Positions 45,505 through 58,040 of a DNA stretch of 64,000 nucleotides are shown here, in pieces; the first letter of the stretch is position 1; the number at the start of each line of letters is the position of its first letter. A program made the translations under genes and the position numbers. Source of the stretch: Lathyrus oleraceus (Eukaryota > Streptophyta > Magnoliopsida > Fabales > Fabaceae); the NCBI RefSeq assembly GCF_024323335.1, contig NC_066579.1, positions 246,629,575 through 246,693,574 of the forward strand, in the 5' to 3' direction. Under the pieces are notes generated by a model, which saw nothing but the letters and a program-made list of their open reading frames with translations, was not told where the DNA came from and made no database searches.

Positions 45505-48206
45505 CTTAACAGGGGTACAACTCTCTCCTAACCAGAGACCAGGGAAACAATAAACTAATAGGGAGACTAAGACTCGAGCCTAATAGTTGTCATGCAATCA
45601 ATATCCCTAAGTTGAGGTCTCTAACATGCATTCAGCTTCCTCAGAAATCAATCATACAACTCCTACAAAAATGGAGATGAGAAGAGGAAAGCGGATACAC
45701 ACACCAGCGCAAGTGAACAAGCATCACACACTATATCCATACAAGAGGCCCAAACAATGGGTAGGCTTTAGTCAAGAGGGGTCATATCAACCTCGACAAA
45801 CAAGCCAAACTGTAATGGGTTATCTGTAGCTCTTAACCAGTGACATCGAACGTCAGGGTGAAGCTGATCAAAATGGTAATGAGGATGAGACCTCATAGCT
45901 CTTAACCCTGGCCAGGGTGAGCTCATGACAAAGAAAGCGTGGGGATCCAGAAAGAGGGGTCCTATTCCACTTGACAGACACTGGACAAAGATCTTGGGTA
46001 CATGTTCAAAAGCATCAACACGTAGTGAGAGCATAAAGAACGACTCACTGAATAACGGGGGATTGGCTACTAATCCCTTTTATCCGTCAATTGCCTCTAC
46101 TCTTAGAGGTCTTATCAAATGTCACATGCCTCATCTTGGAGGTCTTTGGCACAAATGTAAACAAACACAAACAGAGCCTCTGAAGGAGGACTTGCCAGCA
46201 AAATGCCTGCCAAAAAGGTGACAGGACTTCAAGACTACATGAAGTAAGAAGATAACTACCTAAGTGGTGTATTAACCACAATCCAAAGCTCAAGCAAGAG
46301 CTAAAAGCAAGCAACTAAGGTACATGTACAAAAACTAAACAGTTAGTACTTCAGTCATAAAACCAACAGACAAACAGTGAAACCATTCACAGTTACACAA
46401 CTCAATGAACAATGCTCAAGCACTCAAATGAACTTATGAGCTCAAGCACACCAATTAGAACCTACAAAACCAACATATGTTAGAACTCAAATCATTTTCA
46501 TCTCACAAAGTGAGAACAAACTCAACCATCAATGCTAAATGTCCAAACCTGAAACACAAAGCACAGTTAGTTTATGCACAAAACACTAGTACAAAGACTA
46601 AGTTCAAAACCAAACCAAATGATCAAAACATAACCCAATCTTTTACATAATGCACATTCAAACATGTCACAAAATGTCCTCAAAATGACCAGCATCAATT
46701 CAAAAAGCAAATATCTCAAATGGCCTATGCTATGCAATGATCACAAAATGTGCACAAAGTGAACTTCCAATTTAGAAAATTCAAATCAAAACAGAAAAGC
46801 ATGCAATGACCTTGAAATTTTTTATGCAAGTTCAACATGTCATGAACAATCATTATGCAAAAGATCAAATCCAGAAAGGTTTAAATGCTATGTGATCAAA
46901 AATGCACAAATGCAATGCAAAAAATGTGACACAAATTGTCACATTATATCTTCATGTGTCAAAAACAATGATAGCATACGAGAAAAAATTCAAACCAGTG
47001 CTCAAGAAATCATATCATGAGTGAAGATCAAGCATACAAAAAATCAGATCAATTGGATCAAAGATGAAGATTTCACAAAGCATTGAATGCAACATATCAA
47101 AATAGCATGGCATGGATCAAACAATTCACACATTAAAAATTAGACATCAACAAACCATGAAAATAATACTAAAAAAAACTAGACATTCATACAAAACTAG
47201 GAAAACAAATTGGAGTTAATTTGGATCATTTTTCTATTTTTTATGCATTTTACAAAATAAGCAAAAACAATTGAATTATTAAATGAAATGGAGGGAAAAC
47301 AAATAATTTGAATCAATTGAGAAAAATCAGGAACCGTTGATCTTGGCGCGCATGGCAATCCAATGGTTCACGTTTGAAGCATCAAAACGTAGCGCTTCAT
47401 TTATGAGTCAGCACGCCACTCAGCAGTCAAACGCACACGCAGGATTAGTCAAAGCAAACACAACCAATTGAACACACACGCAAGCGCATACTCAGCAACA
47501 CATGGCACACACGTGGACTAAACCCTAGCAAATACCAGACGCCCGAGCTACAGTCTCCGGTCGTCTTCTCCGACGAACCAGGCGGCGGCGCCGTGCAAAT
47601 TTGCAGAATTCAACAAGGCATATATCATTCGACGCGGTTTCTCACGAGGATCTCAAATCTCCTATCAATTCACTCTAACTCTCCCTAGATTTTCCAGATC
47701 GAAGACAATAAGTTTGTAGATTCAAACTTACATTCAACATAACAGCTTCAATACTTCACCAAAATCAATTCTAAACACATCTCCATAACCTACTCAACAA
47801 GATCTACACGTTTATGTACATAAAACAGCAAAAGGTGATGATGAATTTCAACTCACCTTGAAGTGAAGCTTGCTGAAATCGTGCTTTCAAGTGCTCATAA
47901 GCTCCATATCCACTTCTATGAACTTGTCTTGAAGCTTTGTGCAAAAAGAATTAGATGAAACTCCTTGGATCTACCTCAATTTCTAACTTCCATCTTCATG
48001 CTCATGTACATGAACTGCTCAAATTCTGGTTCAATTGATCCAAACAGATGATGATTCTTGCTTAATGAATGAAGAGGATCAAGAATCTACAAGAATTTTT
48101 GGTGTTTGTATGGAGAAATTGAAGAATCGAAGAGAGAGAAAGTTGAGAGAATTTCTTGAATTTTGATCTCAAAAGTTAGTTATGGTGGTTATGGCTAGGG
48201 TTTCTG

Positions 48207-48214
48207 TATTTATA
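48207..48214 (-). promoter_or_regulatory. TATA box in H LTR
   Basis: Minus strand AAGTATAAATACAG, about 1.25 kb into the LTR, a similar place to the TATA box of element B. Confidence 0.5.
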
Positions 48215-49468
48215 CTTCATGTTAATGATGCTGAGAACCAAATTAGACCTTCACTAATCATGATTAAGGAGATATTAAGCCATTTGCAAAAAAATGAAAA
48301 TGACACTTCATGGCCATAATGCACGTATAGTTTCCCATGCAAGGCTTTCAATTCACTCAAAATCACCCAATGGTCATGATGGAATTGGTATTTTGCTTGT
48401 ATCATAAGCCAAATTTGAATTGTGGAAATTCCCTCCAAAATGAACACATGAGAAATGATGAGCATACACACTTTTCCCATGCATGGCAAAGGCTATTTTG
48501 AGATGTCTTGATCAAGAGAAACATTTTGCAAAAAGAATGAACCAATTTGGAGCTTTGTATCAAAAGTTATGCCATTTTGAATTTCCATGCCCACCTTGTG
48601 ATCAAATGACCATAACTCCTCAACCATTCATCATATGGACATGAATTAGGACTTTTTGGAAAGGGGAGACAAAGATCTACGACTTTCATGTTCACCAAAA
48701 ATCCATTTGAAACATATTTGATATTGAAAAGTCAAGTTGAAGGTGGACCAAAAACTTGCCAAATTTGGAAACTTTGAATTACAGGTCACTTTCCATTTTT
48801 AGTAACTTTTGCCATGACCTTTGAATCTTCCAGATGAATGTTTAAAATGATGAATGGACCTTTTTTGAACATGATTGAGGTGTCTCAACTCATTTCCCCA
48901 TCTCATAGCCCTCAGTTGACTGCACAGTTGACTTTTTGGTCCTCAGATGACCTTGAAATGCCTTGATCCACTTGACCCTCTACCACTTGGGGAAATTGCT
49001 CAAAAATGAAACCCTAGCTCATGTAAGCTCCTCATAACAATCATGTGATCTTCATCCCCAGCAAATACCTCATCTCTTTGAGAAGCCCTAGTTGGAAGAA
49101 TGACATTGATTAGGGTTGACCAGAGGTCACAACCCTAATTCACAGGAACTTGAGGAAGAACTCTGAAACCCTTGATGATGATAGAACCATGATGATGGTA
49201 ATATATCCTTGCAAACAAGATGATACTCAAGACCTTTGAAGAATCAAGAAACCCTAATGAAAATGCAAACCCTCAGATGGTTGATAATCAATTCATAGAG
49301 ACCCTCAGGCTTGAATCATGTAACTTCTCCATCTTTTGAAAAGACCTTGGAGGATGACCTTCTTATTTCCAAATGATATGCAAAATGCAATGCCTAATGC
49401 CCTAAAATATAAAATGCAATGCCTCAAGCCAGGCTAAAGGAGAGGAGGGCAAATTTTGAGGTGTTACA

Positions 49469-49482
49469 GCTGCCCCTATTTA
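49469..49482 (-). promoter_or_regulatory. Polypurine tract of element H
   Basis: Minus strand TAAATAGGGGCAGC directly before TGTAACACC, identical to element B's PPT. Confidence 0.85.
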
Positions 49483-50904
49483 ATCCACTGTGAACCTGTC
49501 GATATGAACAGCCTCGGCTTTTCAGATGATCAGGGTGAAGAGTGGTTGAATACAAAGAACAGACGAACAATTTGCACTCCGCTGGGAATTAAGTAACAAT
49601 GCCTGTCAGAATCGGCAAAGAGGTGGTCTTGTAAGAAGAATCCATCTGGTACGGTGATAGTCGGTCTGAATACCGAAAAAGAATGTTACCCTGGATACCA
49701 AAATAAATGGTACACAGAAATAACCATGGCCTTAATGCCGCTCATCAGTCTGAATACTGGAAATGACTTCGATCTGAGCATCGGAAGATATGAGATTATT
49801 AATATCGGTCTGGACACCGAGAGACTGGCCTGAATGCCACTTCGGTCTGAATACCGGAAAATTGGCCTGAATGCCACAAGTTGCATCGACCTGAATGTCG
49901 GAAACTTCTTCGATCTGATCATCGGAAAATTGGCCTGAATGCCACTTCGGTCTGAATACCGGAAAATTGGCCTGAATGCCACAAGTTACGTCGACCTGAA
50001 CGTCGGAAACTTCTTCGATCTGAACATCGGAAAATTGGCCTAAATGCCACTTCTGCTGGGGAGTTTTCTCCTTGTTGTTATTATTTTTGCTTTTCTTGGA
50101 CCCCCAAAACTTCTTTGATTTTTACTATCAAACAATGAACCCCATTCTCCATTTGAACCCCGTTCTCCAGAAGACACTATGCGTCTCCTTTTCTCCTGAT
50201 GCTCAATCTCCGCGCTGATCGCATAACATTCTCCAATCTTCACTTCCATCTCCGAACGACGGAAATTTTTCCTCCAATATCGCGCTACTGGGGAATACTG
50301 TTGATTCACAATCACGATGCCGAACTCCTCAGAGTAACATATTCACCAACCAGCAAAACCAATTCTCAAACGGTAACCACGGCTCGAGACTAGTTTATGC
50401 TTGCAATGCTGATGCATGAGTTTTACAGCGTAATGCTCCATAATCATGGAAATGCTACGCAATTAATTATGCAATATGCTATGCTTCTCTAAATGATGAA
50501 TGCATAAAAAATACCCCCCTCAGGGGACAACATGAGTAACTCTGTTGAGGAACTCGATATCGCTCCAATCTCCCATCCTGCTTGGGATAACCCTGATGCC
50601 GAGGAAAGAGCAACCCTTACTAGGGATGACCTCCACTAAACTCGATCCGCTCGGGGACTTTACTGGGGAAAACTTCCAACGCACACCCCTGCCGGAGGAA
50701 TAACAACCTTCAGGCCTGCTGGGGAAATAACAATCTCAACCCTGCTAGGGGAAACAGCAAACTCAACCCTGCTAGGGAAAAACGGAATATTTGACACGGA
50801 ACACCTGTCGACTCGTCGAACACTGGCATTCACCATCTAACCCTAGTGTCAACTTTCCACTTTTTCAGACTTTGAAGAGTCTTCTTGATTAACCCTCTAG
50901 GATT
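49483..50904 (-). other. 3' UTR of element H
   Basis: Non-coding. Contains the CTGAAT hairpin array, and plus-strand CTGCTGGGGAA-like words near 50050, 50290, 50663, 50716, 50740 and 50768, the same kind of word as in B's 3' UTR. It ends near 50.9 kb against element F's env-like frame instead of H's pol. Confidence 0.7.
49662..50050. repeat. Array of fifteen 14-bp hairpins with covarying stems
   Basis: Each unit is a 4-bp stem around CTGAAT or a close variant (plus strand). Starts: 49662, 49746, 49770, 49806, 49826, 49843, 49863, 49887, 49911, 49931, 49948, 49968, 49992, 50016, 50037. Stems in that order: CGGT, CAGT, CGAT, CGGT, TGGC, CGGT, TGGC, CGAC, CGAT, TGGC, CGGT, TGGC, CGAC, CGAT, TGGC, each followed after the loop by its exact complement. 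A 105-bp higher-order duplication covers the last part (49863 onward). Confidence 0.92.
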
Positions 50905-50925
50905 GTCGCACTTCTCTCGCCATCT

Positions 50926-51462
50926 CTACACCATTCTTCCTTCAGTGTTGGGTTTGAAGATGGTTGGATTGATTACTTCAGCAACGTGCCTTGATCTTGG
51001 GTTGATGTTGTAAATCTTTTTTCCTCCATCTTTCTCCATGTTCAACAAAGAAGCAATTGACTCTTCAGTAATTACTATCTTTACCCCCAAAACATAGGAG
51101 ACGATGAAATGGTCATCAGCATTTGCAAATCTCCAGAACTCCTTGATGAGAAGTGAGTAAACAGGGCCATAGAGCCTTTGGAAGTAGTTTCCCCAACCTT
51201 GTTGACGAAGTTCTTCAGTAAGATCAACTCCATTTCTTCTCAAGTTGTCAAAGTCCACCAGTGTTTCACATAACACATCCAATCCCTCAAAGGGAGTTGC
51301 TAGGTTGATGTGAGGTAAACGATCAAGGATATGGGGTTCTTTGTAAACTGGGGTGATGGAGACTCCTGTAACAGTTGGAGTTGGAATGCTTGAAGTTTGA
51401 GCAGTTGAGCTTGATTCCATTTGTTGAGAAAAGTTGAAAACTTGTTGTTGTTGAGCGTCCAT
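50926..51462 (-). pseudogene. Env-like ORF of element F, C-terminally truncated
   Basis: Minus strand, ATG at 51462, 178 codons open. A Q/S/T-rich start is followed by a conserved stretch: LPHINLATPFEGLDVLCETLVDFDNLRRNGVDLTEELRQQGW, then YGPVYSLLIKEFWRFANADDHFIVSYVLGVKIVITEESIASLLNM. This is the family usually annotated as putative plant transposon protein that follows pol in SIRE-type elements. No signal peptide or membrane segment is visible in the piece, so the name env-like rests on position only. It stops just where H's 3' UTR sequence appears, so it is probably cut by the deletion. The upstream 480 bp (51463-51947) are a CT-rich spacer. Confidence 0.72.
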
Positions 51463-51947
51463 GGTTGAAGAAGAAGATGAAGAGTTTGCAAAAATGCTTC
51501 AGAGAGGTTTAGGGTTTTAGAGAGGGTTTGAGAGTGAGTGAGAGTGATAAGTGTGTGAAAAGTGAGAAAAGTGTTTAAATACCCTAAGTTAAAACACATG
51601 CAAAACGACACACAATATTGCGTTAGCACAAAGCTCATGTAAGCACGCTTGGGGGAGAAATGATTAAGGCTAATTAATGAATGTCTAATCCCAACAGTAT
51701 GCACACTGCTCGAGGAGATCTTCAAACGTTTCCCTTTGATTTTCTTCTGGACAGCTGTCTAGAAGTTCTAGGGTTGGACGCTAAGTGCTCCACGTGTTGA
51801 TGCATCTGATCTTCAGGAATACCAAAGGATTGGTTCCTGGAGATTTCTAACTCAGATATCTTCTTAACTTGGTAGAAGTATCAGAGTCAGAGGCAAAAAC
51901 ACATTTGTTTATGTCAGAGTCTCATTTTACATTTTCAGAGCCACACT

Positions 51948-54024
51948 TCATTCTGGACAATTTTGAATGTTCAGATTTTCTAAGATAAAAAGAAATCTAT
52001 CTTCAGCTAGAGGCTTAGTAAAGATATCTGCCCATTGATGATCTGTATCAATGAACTTCAATGTTACTATCCCTTTCTGAACACAGTCTCTGATAAAATG
52101 ATGTTTTATTTCAATGTGTTTAGCTCTGGAATGTAGAATGGGATTCTTACTTAGACAAATGGCAGCAGTATTATCACAGAAGATAGGAATGTTACTCTAA
52201 AAAATTTGCAGATCTTCTAACTGATGCTTCATCCAGAGCATCTGAGTTGTGCACAGTGATGCTGAGATATATTCTGCTTCTGCAGTTGATAGAGCGATAG
52301 TTGACTGTCTTTTGCTAGCCCAGGAGATTAGATTGTTTCCCAGAAGCTGGCAATTTCCAGATGTGCTTTTTCGTTCTAGTCTATCTCCTGCATAATCTGC
52401 ATCACAGTAACCAGAAAGTCTATACTCTGATGTTTTCTTATACATCAGGCCCAGGTTAGGAGTTCCTTTCAGATACTTAAGAATTCTCTTAACTGCTGTT
52501 AAATGAGATTCTCTAGGATCTGATTGGAATCTGGCACAGAGACAGACACTAAAGAGAATATCAGGACGAGTAGCAGTCAGATAGAGAAGAGAGCCTATCA
52601 TACCTCGATAGAGCTTCTGACAAACCTTTGAGCTTACTTCTTCTTTTTCAAGAATGCATGTTGGATGCATTGGAGTTTTTGCAGAGTTGCAGTTAGCCAT
52701 GTCAAATTTCTTCTGAACATCTTTAATATATTTGCTTTGATGAACATATGTAACTTCTGAAGTTTGGTTAATTTGAATTCCCAGAAAGAACTTTAGTTCT
52801 TGCATTAGACTCATTTCAAATTCTACCTGCATTAACTTAGAGAATTCTTGACAAACAGAGGCGTTAACTGAACCAAAAATAATGTCATCAACGTATATCT
52901 GGCATATCATGAGATCATTGTTAAGGTTCTTACAGAAAAGTGTGGAGTCAACTTTCCCTCTGATAAAATTGTGTTCCAGAAGAAAATTGCTTAAACGTTC
53001 ATACCAAGCTCTGGGAGCTTGTTTAAGTCCATATAAAGATTTTTTAAGTTTAAAAACATGTTCTGGAAAGTTTGGATTTTCAAAACCTGGAGGTTGGTTG
53101 ACATACACTTCTTCTGATATATAACCATTAAGGAATGCACTCTTGACATCCATTTGATATAATTTAATAGAATGGTTAATAGCAAAAGATACAAGAAGAC
53201 GAATAGATTCTAACCTTGCGACTGGAGCAAAAGTTTCATTATAATCAATACCTTCTTGTTGACTATAACCTTGAGCTACCAGTCGAGCTTTGTTTCTGAC
53301 GACTTCTCCTTTCTCATTCAGCTTGTTTCTGAATACCCATCTGGTTCCAATAACGTGAGTGCCTCTGGGCTTTGGAACAAGATCCCAGACATCATTCTTT
53401 GTGAATTGATCTAATTCTTCTTGCATGGCTGAAACCCAGTCGTTATCTTGAAGTGCTTCATCACAGGACGTAGGCTCAATCAGAGACACTAGTCCCAGAG
53501 GAGTATCTTCAGAGGTTCTGAAGGTAGATCTGGTTCTGACAGGTTCGTCCTTGTTTCCCAGAATCAAATCTTCAGATACGTTGATACGACTTTTAACTTT
53601 CTTTGGGATTTCTGGGGTTTTAATTTCTTCAGAGTTCTGAGTGACAGTTGCTTCTGGAGCTTTATCAGAACCTGCAAGGGTGATTTCTAAATCTGCAAAA
53701 TCTTCAACTAGCTTTGACTTTTCAGGGTCAAGCTTATCATCAAATCTGACATGAATTGATTCTTTCACAATTTTGGTTTCTGTGTTGTATACTCTGTAGC
53801 CTTTAGAGCGTTCTGAGTATCCTAACATAATACCTTTCTGTGCTTTGAAATCAAACTTGTTCAGATGTTCTTTAGTGTTTAAAATAAAGCAAGAACATCC
53901 AAAAGGATGAAAATATGAAATGTTTGGTTTTCTTCCTTTACACAGTTCATAGGGAGTCTTTTCCAGAATGGGTCTTATAGAGATTCTATTCTGAATGTAA
54001 CACGCTGTATTTACAGCTTCTGCC
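51948..54024 (-). pseudogene. Element F pol: integrase end, reverse transcriptase, RNase H
   Basis: Minus strand from the S insertion to TGA at 51950-51948. Integrase C-terminal part includes TACYIQNRISIRPILEKTPYELCKGRKPN and the SYFHPFGCSCFILN block. The reverse transcriptase has NDVWDLVPKPRG, TRWVFRNKL, KARLVAQGYSQ, VKSAFLNG and the active site YVDDIIFG. RNase H has YCDADYAGD, KSTSG and AEAEYI. An in-frame TAG at 52199-52197 falls inside RNase H; the frame then continues with the usual C-terminal end (KHIEIKHHFIRD). Two lesions in this half: the S insertion and the TAG. Confidence 0.92.
54020..54024. repeat. Target site duplication of solo LTR S (left)
   Basis: CTGCC directly before TGTAGCACC; repeated at 58988-58992. 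Confidence 0.93.
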
Positions 54025-57000
54025 TGTAGCACCTCAAATTTGCACCTATCATTGTACATACATTCTCATATTAGGTCATAGCATATCATGGTCCACTGCA
54101 TAGCATTGCATTGTCCCATTTGCCTCAAGTGCAAGCCAATCAAGAAATTAGGTCAAACTGGTCAGGAGATCAGTCAGTCAAGCAAGCAAGTGCATTTCTC
54201 AAGGAGCCAAGGCCCTAGGGTTGGTCCAACATGTTCACATGACTTGGGGATCCATTTGAAGTGTTTTGGTCAAGGATTGGATGTTCAGAAGTCATCAGTC
54301 AATGCACAATCAGTCAGAAACCCTAAAAGTCAACTGTTGGTCAACTGTCCATTTAATCAGGGTTTTGATGGTTGGATTTGGTTTGAGAGGTCTCATTCAT
54401 GTCCAGATAGGCCTCATATATCATGTCAAACACCATCATGGAAGAATTTGAAGCCAGATCAGAAATTTCCAAAAATGGAAACTGGACCTGTAACTGAAAC
54501 TTACCAAAAATGGAAAGTCTTGATCCTCAAACTTACATCATTGTACAAGCTTCAAATGAATTTTTGCCCAACATGAAAGTTGAAGATCTTGTTCTCCCAT
54601 TTCCAAAAAGTCCAAGAACACTCAATTCCCATGTATGGTTGGCAAGTTATGATCGAATCGTTTTCAGAAATTCTTGAACTTCAAAAGGCCATATCTCTCA
54701 AACCATTTGGCCAATTTGGGTGGGGTTTTTTCCTACAAGTCACATTTGATCCCCTCTTTCCAAAAATGTAACTTTCATTCACCAAAACATCACCATGCAA
54801 AATGGCCTTTTTGAACTTGCCTTAATTAATTTCAAGTGAGTTGAATTTATACTTTTCAAAATAATCATTTTCTAACCATTTGGCCAATTGAAATAGTTCA
54901 GAAATGTGGTTTTGGTCATGTTACAAAGACAAATTCGTGCAAGTACATACACCCATGCTAACTTGCTTGAAAATTGGAAGAAAAGTACATTTTTCAACAA
55001 CTACATCCCACATTTTCATGGACCATGATGTGTACCACAAAAACAGCAGATCTTAACATCATTTTCTGTCAAATGAAACCCCTAGTGGCAGCCTCCAAAA
55101 ACACTCAGATTTCATTTCATTCTCTAAAAAACCTCATTTTGTGCATTTTCCAAAATCTGCCAAAATTCTCAAAGAGACTAAGCCTTGCCTTGCCTAAAAC
55201 AACATCCATACAACATTGTGAACCTGTTTCAACCATCATTCTGCAGCTGTAAAGCCATGTTCATGGACTGTTTTGGAAGAGCTTCATTAATGGCAGAAGC
55301 TATTTAGAGCCAAACCAAGCCATCTCAAGCCAAGAATCTTCACCATTCATCATTTGAAGCCTTCCAACTCATCTGTTTCGAGCCAAAACCATCAAACAAC
55401 AACTATATCACAAACTGCCCATCAAGAGGTGAAATTTCGATTCTCCCTTTTCTTAAATCTATCATGATACGCTTGTAGGTCTTTCTCTTGTGATGATTCT
55501 GAACCAAACGTTGTTTGATTTCGTGCCAAAATGAGAGAGAACGAGGGTTTTTAAAGTTTGTTGTTCATGATTAAATTTGTTCGATTAATGCTTAATCTGT
55601 TGTTGTTTGATGAATTAGTTGCTGTTTGTTGATGCCTAATGATGGATATACATGATGCCATGCCTGATTTTCGTTTCTGGGCTTGTTGGATTTTTTCTGG
55701 AAATCTCGCGCATGAAGATCATGAAGATCTTCATGCTGTTCATGATGCTGCGTTTTTCCTGCGGATTTTCCTGCAGCCTTCATGAGCTGGCTGCGGATTT
55801 TCCTGCGGATTTCTGAATTAGGGTTTTGTATGAACCGCGCCCTTTCCCATTTGAAACCAACCAATGGAAACATTTCGTTTCCTTTTGCCAAAACGCAGCC
55901 GTTTGAGTTAGTGAACCACAAATTACATCCGTGCCATTATCCTTTAATTAATCCAATTTATTTCATTTTTTATCTCACTTTGCTCATCAATCTTTGAAAA
56001 ATCATATTTCACTCATTTCAAATCCAATTTTCATGGGGTTTTTTGCATCATCTTCATCTTGATCTCTAGTTTTTTATCATGATTTTTCCAGAATTTTGTG
56101 ATCAATGGATTTTAATTGGTACTAGGGTTTGTGACATGTATGCATATTTTGTACACTTTGCCAAAACATTTGTGAAATGGTGATACTTTATCCAATGGCT
56201 CCCAAATTTTTTGTGCTTAAACTAGACACACTCATGGTGATTTTGGTATAGAGTTTGTGAATTTATCATTGCTGGTTTGTGAGTTATGTTTTTTTGAATT
56301 AGGGTGTGACAATTTGTGTCACACCATTGATGTCCAACTTCATGATTTTTGTACCCATGCTTCTTGACCTCCAATTGATCTGATCTTTTGCATGAACCTA
56401 CTCTTGTATGTCTAGTTTACATGTGAATTTTCTTGAAATTATTTGTGGCATTTCCTAATTGTTTGAGATTTTCTCCCCTGTTTAGTCATATGTTGACTTT
56501 TTGTGACACTTGTTCCCATTTCATTTGTGAAATTCTCATACTTTATTAGATGGACATGAAATTTTACATGAGATAACTAGACATCCTCATCTTTGCCATG
56601 GTTTTAGTCCCATTCATTTATCATACACCATCCCTGATTTATGATTTTTCTAAGTTGATGCATGTTTGGTTGACTTCATTGAGCATGTTCAAAATGGCTT
56701 TGACTTTCTGATTTTCATTGACTGCCTTCCACTTGTCCAAACGAGATGAAATTTGACATGCTTACCATGCTGTGGGTTGTGATTGGTCATGATTTATTTG
56801 GTGATTTTTGGAAATGTTTAAGGTTGCTTTTGATTCAAGTCTTGCTGTTGACTTCTTTGAGCTTCTAAATGCCATGTTTTGACCTAAATTATTCATGAAA
56901 TGATGATGGTGATTGATATGAATGTGAACCTAATTGGTATTGATTCTTGATGGTTTGAACATGATTTTGGACACTTGTCATTTGCTGTTTTGACTTTCTC

Positions 57001-57321
57001 ATTCTCTTTTGACCCTAGGCTTGTCCTAGTGGTCCTGTTACTCATCTTTGAGCTTATGTTTTCAGGTTAAGCCACGAATGCTTCAATGAGACCATTTCTT
57101 TTTGATTGAGCTTGCTTAAATATCATTGTCTAACTTGTTTGTTTTGTAGGTGGCTTGGCTCACATGCCTTAAGCCTTGTGCCTTGCACATCCATTTGCTT
57201 GTGTTGACTGTTGACTTCTGTTTCCTTTTGCTTTAATTTGAAGTTGCATACTAACATCTGCTTGACTATTTCAGGTGCTTTTAGTTGCTTAGTTCCTTGT
57301 GAACTTTTGCTTTGCTTTGCT

Positions 57322-57328
57322 TATATAA
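57322..57328 (+). promoter_or_regulatory. TATA-like palindrome in solo LTR S
   Basis: GCTTATATAAGC, a perfect 12-bp palindrome with a TATATAA core, about 3.3 kb into the LTR. Possible promoter; weak support. Confidence 0.3.
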
Positions 57329-57891
57329 GCAATTTGCATTGAGGTACAACTTCCTAACTTCATGTAGTCTGGAAGACCTGGCCTGTTACTTGGCCAGGCA
57401 ACTGTCTGAAGTCCTCCTTAAGAGGCAATGTTTGTGGATGTTTAATTTTGTCCTTGCATAGAGTCAAAGACCTCCTAAGTGAAGAGGCAATTGGCAGAAC
57501 CCAAGGGATAAGCAACCTATCCCCTGCTATTCTGTGTGTCATCTGCTTTGCTCACACCACTGTGTTGATGCATTGCAGATACAAACCCAAGATCTTGTAC
57601 AATCGTACAGTTGAGTCAGTATCAAATGTGTAGAAGGGTTCCCACTTTCTGAACCCACACATTCTTGTCTTAAGCTCTCCCAGGCCAGGGATAAGAGCTG
57701 TGAAGTCTCATCTTCACTCACCCTTCATCTGCTTCACCTTAGCCCCTCAATGGCAAGGTTAAGAGCAACATCTACCCAGTTCCAGAGGTTTGTTTGTTGA
57801 GGTTGATATGACCCCTCGACTAAAACCTAACCCTTGTTTGAGCCACTTGCTTGTGTATAGTGTGTGCTACTTGTGCTTGTATGTTTGTTTG

Positions 57892-58040
57892 ACTTGCTTC
57901 TTGTGCAAGTTAGGGTTAGTTTAGACTTGCTTCCTGTGCAAGTTAGGTTTTGCTTGGCTTGCTTCCTGTGCAAGTTAAGTGTGTGTGTGGCTTGCTTCCT
58001 GTGCAAGTCATGCTTAGGATAGGCTGGCTCCCTGTGCCAG
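57892..58040 (+). repeat. Five tandem hairpin units in solo LTR S
   Basis: Starts 57892, 57925, 57957, 57990, 58024, spacing 32-34 bp. Units are ACTTGC-TTCCTGT-GCAAGT or close, and the fifth is CTGGC-TCCCTGT-GCCAG, in which both stem arms have changed together. Confidence 0.85.

Larger units (their letters stand above)
44398..49468 (-). repeat. 3' LTR of element H (5071 bp)
   Basis: Minus strand begins TGTAACACCTCAAAATTTGC at 49468, directly after the PPT, and ends CCCGCCGGTTGTTTTTCGCG then TTGCGACA at 44398. Both ends match solo LTR S. Contains three two-hairpin modules, a GATGAACCCCAA repeat tract, a TATA box and a GC-richer block (47541-47580) similar to the one in element B. Confidence 0.9.

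Noticed and set aside
49662..50050. CRISPR-like repeat array
   Set aside because: Spacing is short and irregular, spacers are not unique, and the context is a plant retrotransposon 3' UTR.
54088..54576. 162-codon ORF in the solo LTR
   Set aside because: It lies inside non-coding LTR sequence with no recognisable domain.
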